Assembly (NCBI GenBank): GCA_947494325.1
Contig: CANLUS010000003.1
Location: 62,001-126,000 of the forward strand
DNA: 64,000 nucleotides
From: an uncultured Flavobacteriaceae bacterium
GTDB lineage: Bacteria; Bacteroidota; Bacteroidia; Flavobacteriales; Flavobacteriaceae
Direction of reading: 5' to 3'
Positions 63,227 through 64,000 of this stretch are shown here, piece after piece. The translations under genes and the position numbers were made by a program. The notes below the pieces were generated by a model. The model saw only the letters and a program-made list of their open reading frames with translations, ran no database searches and was not told where the DNA came from. Numbering within the stretch: position 1 is the first letter of the stretch; each line of letters opens with the position of its first letter.

Positions 63227-63832
63227 TTACTTATGCTCCCAGTTAGAAGGGTCGTTGCTTTCACCTGGAGAAAGGCCTAATATATCTCCTTTTGTTGTTA
63301 CACCAAGTCCGAGTACCATCCTATTTACATAATTAAAATAACTAGTGACTTGATTGATTTCTAAGATTTCACCATCCGTAAATCCAACATTTTTTAATCT
63401 TTCGATATCACCTTGTTCGATTTTTTCTAAAGTTAATGTTAACTTTTGAGCATACTTAATGCCTTCGAAATACCTTTTTTCAAAATAGCCATCCAAAGTT
63501 TTATGCTGTATTGCTTCAAAAAATTCTTTTGCTTTTACATCGTCGTTTAAAAGTCTTCTAAGCCCTTCAAAATGGTGTTGAACACAATAATCACAGGTAT
63601 TTAGGAAACTCACGTACACTCCGATAGCTTCTAAGTACCATTTAGGTAATGTATTGTTCGAATTGTGTAAGACACTTTTATATAAGGTCATATGACCAAC
63701 CAAAGAGTGAGGGCGCAAACTATGAATAGAAAGTACATTATCTATGGCATTATTTGGTCCTTTTACACGATCGTAAATTTTTTTGAGTTGAGGATTAGCG
63801 TCCTTGTAATTAATAGTTTCTATCCAGGCCAT
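63227..63832 (-). CDS. Carboxymuconolactone decarboxylase/AhpD-like peroxidase-related protein
   Basis: A 201-residue helical protein of the AhpD-like superfamily. The CDYCVQHHFEGL motif supplies the CxxC-x3-H redox site. SLRPHSLVGHMTLYKSVL and the N-terminal YKDANPQLKKIYDRVKG are typical of the 'peroxidase-related' subfamily. Likely a thiol peroxidase or alkyl hydroperoxide-handling enzyme in the cytoplasm. It is followed after 19 bases by rluF. Confidence 0.88.
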   Translation of the reverse strand: MAWIETINYKDANPQLKKIYDRVKGPNNAIDNVLSIHSLRPHSLVGHMTLYKSVLHNSNNTLPKWYLEAIGVYVSFLNTCDYCVQHHFEGLRRLLNDDVKAKEFFEAIQHKTLDGYFEKRYFEGIKYAQKLTLTLEKIEQGDIERLKNVGFTDGEILEINQVTSYFNYVNRMVLGLGVTTKGDILGLSPGESNDPSNWEHK

Positions 63833-63852
63833 GGTGTAATTATGAATGGGAC

Positions 63853-64000
63853 TTATTGAAAAACACGAACATAATCAACAACCAAGTATTGCGAGAAATT
63901 AGTAGAAGCATCTGGATTACCCGGCCAATTACCACCAACTGCAAGATTTATTAATAAATGAAATTCTTCTTGAAATTCACTCAAACCTGATGGGGTCGTA
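63853..64000 (-). CDS. GH16 beta-glucanase/laminarinase, C-terminal fragment
   Basis: On the minus strand an open frame runs in from the right edge and stops at 63853-63855. The 48 visible residues contain FHLLINLAVGGNWPGNP and the end YLVVDYVRVFQ, the hallmark C-terminus of GH16 endo-beta-1,3-glucanases (laminarinases). The gene's start is outside the window. It is unrelated to the housekeeping genes beside it and probably opens another polysaccharide locus. Confidence 0.9.
   Translation of the reverse strand, partial: TTPSGLSEFQEEFHLLINLAVGGNWPGNPDASTNFSQYLVVDYVRVFQ

Overview
The window reads as the chromosome of a marine-type member of the Flavobacteriaceae (Bacteroidota). It is AT-rich. 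It has a SusC/SusD pair, a type IX secretion sorting domain, many lipoproteins with acidic/lysine-rich residues after the lipobox cysteine, Bacteroidota-type promoters (TAnnTTTG) and typical flavobacterial housekeeping neighbours (DUF4293, DUF1599, a BT_3928-like DoxX protein, CdaA, FolP). No insertion sequence, phage gene, CRISPR array or rRNA was seen.

Region 1 (1-6184) is the end of a sugar uptake locus: a truncated sugar-porter permease, a PfkB-type fructokinase, two LacI-type operator palindromes, then SusC and SusD, closed by a terminator. The permease and kinase suggest a sucrose or fructan locus, but its hydrolase is not in the window. Region 2 (6200-19312) is one tight co-directional cluster: three paralogous lipoproteins of about 1090 residues (FG-GAP/VCBS repeats around an ASPIC/UnbV domain), a small unknown lipoprotein, a vanadium-haloperoxidase/PAP2-type lipoprotein with the full vanadate/phosphate-binding set, and an SLC45-like sugar permease. 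I know of no defined biochemical role for this set.

Region 3 (19314-34730) looks like a periplasmic-plus-cytoplasmic pathway for 3-keto-glycosides. It has two GMC flavoenzymes with Fe-S-type cysteines, one gluconate-2-dehydrogenase subunit-3-like Tat partner, three DUF1080 (3-keto-disaccharide hydrolase) proteins, three TIM-barrel isomerase/epimerase proteins, two Gfo/Idh/MocA oxidoreductases, two MFS importers and a Nudix hydrolase, arranged as several opposing operons. Region 4 (34817-45849) is an alpha-glucan/maltose module: LacI regulator, T9SS-secreted GH13 amylase, beta-phosphoglucomutase, GH65 phosphorylase, esterase and two GH13 lipoproteins. It lacks its own SusC/SusD. Xylose isomerase follows on the other strand.

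Region 5 (47424-64000) is mostly housekeeping: initiator tRNA-Met with promoter and terminator, Rho, DUF4293, a LuxR-type response regulator with a TPR histidine kinase and a small secreted protein, a phosphoesterase, TruA, an ABC exporter, CdaA, an ExbD-like protein, FolP, a LOG-family protein, DUF1599, DoxX, a fluoride channel, a lipoprotein, RluF, an AhpD-like protein and the tail of a GH16 glucanase. Two gene-free stretches look transcribed: 50191-50390 has its own promoter, a duplicated upstream regulatory element and nested stem-loops, and 59197-59274 has a promoter, three stem-loops and a terminator facing against both flanking genes. These two candidate RNAs, the 3-keto-glycoside set and the triple ASPIC/haloperoxidase cluster are the most interesting parts.
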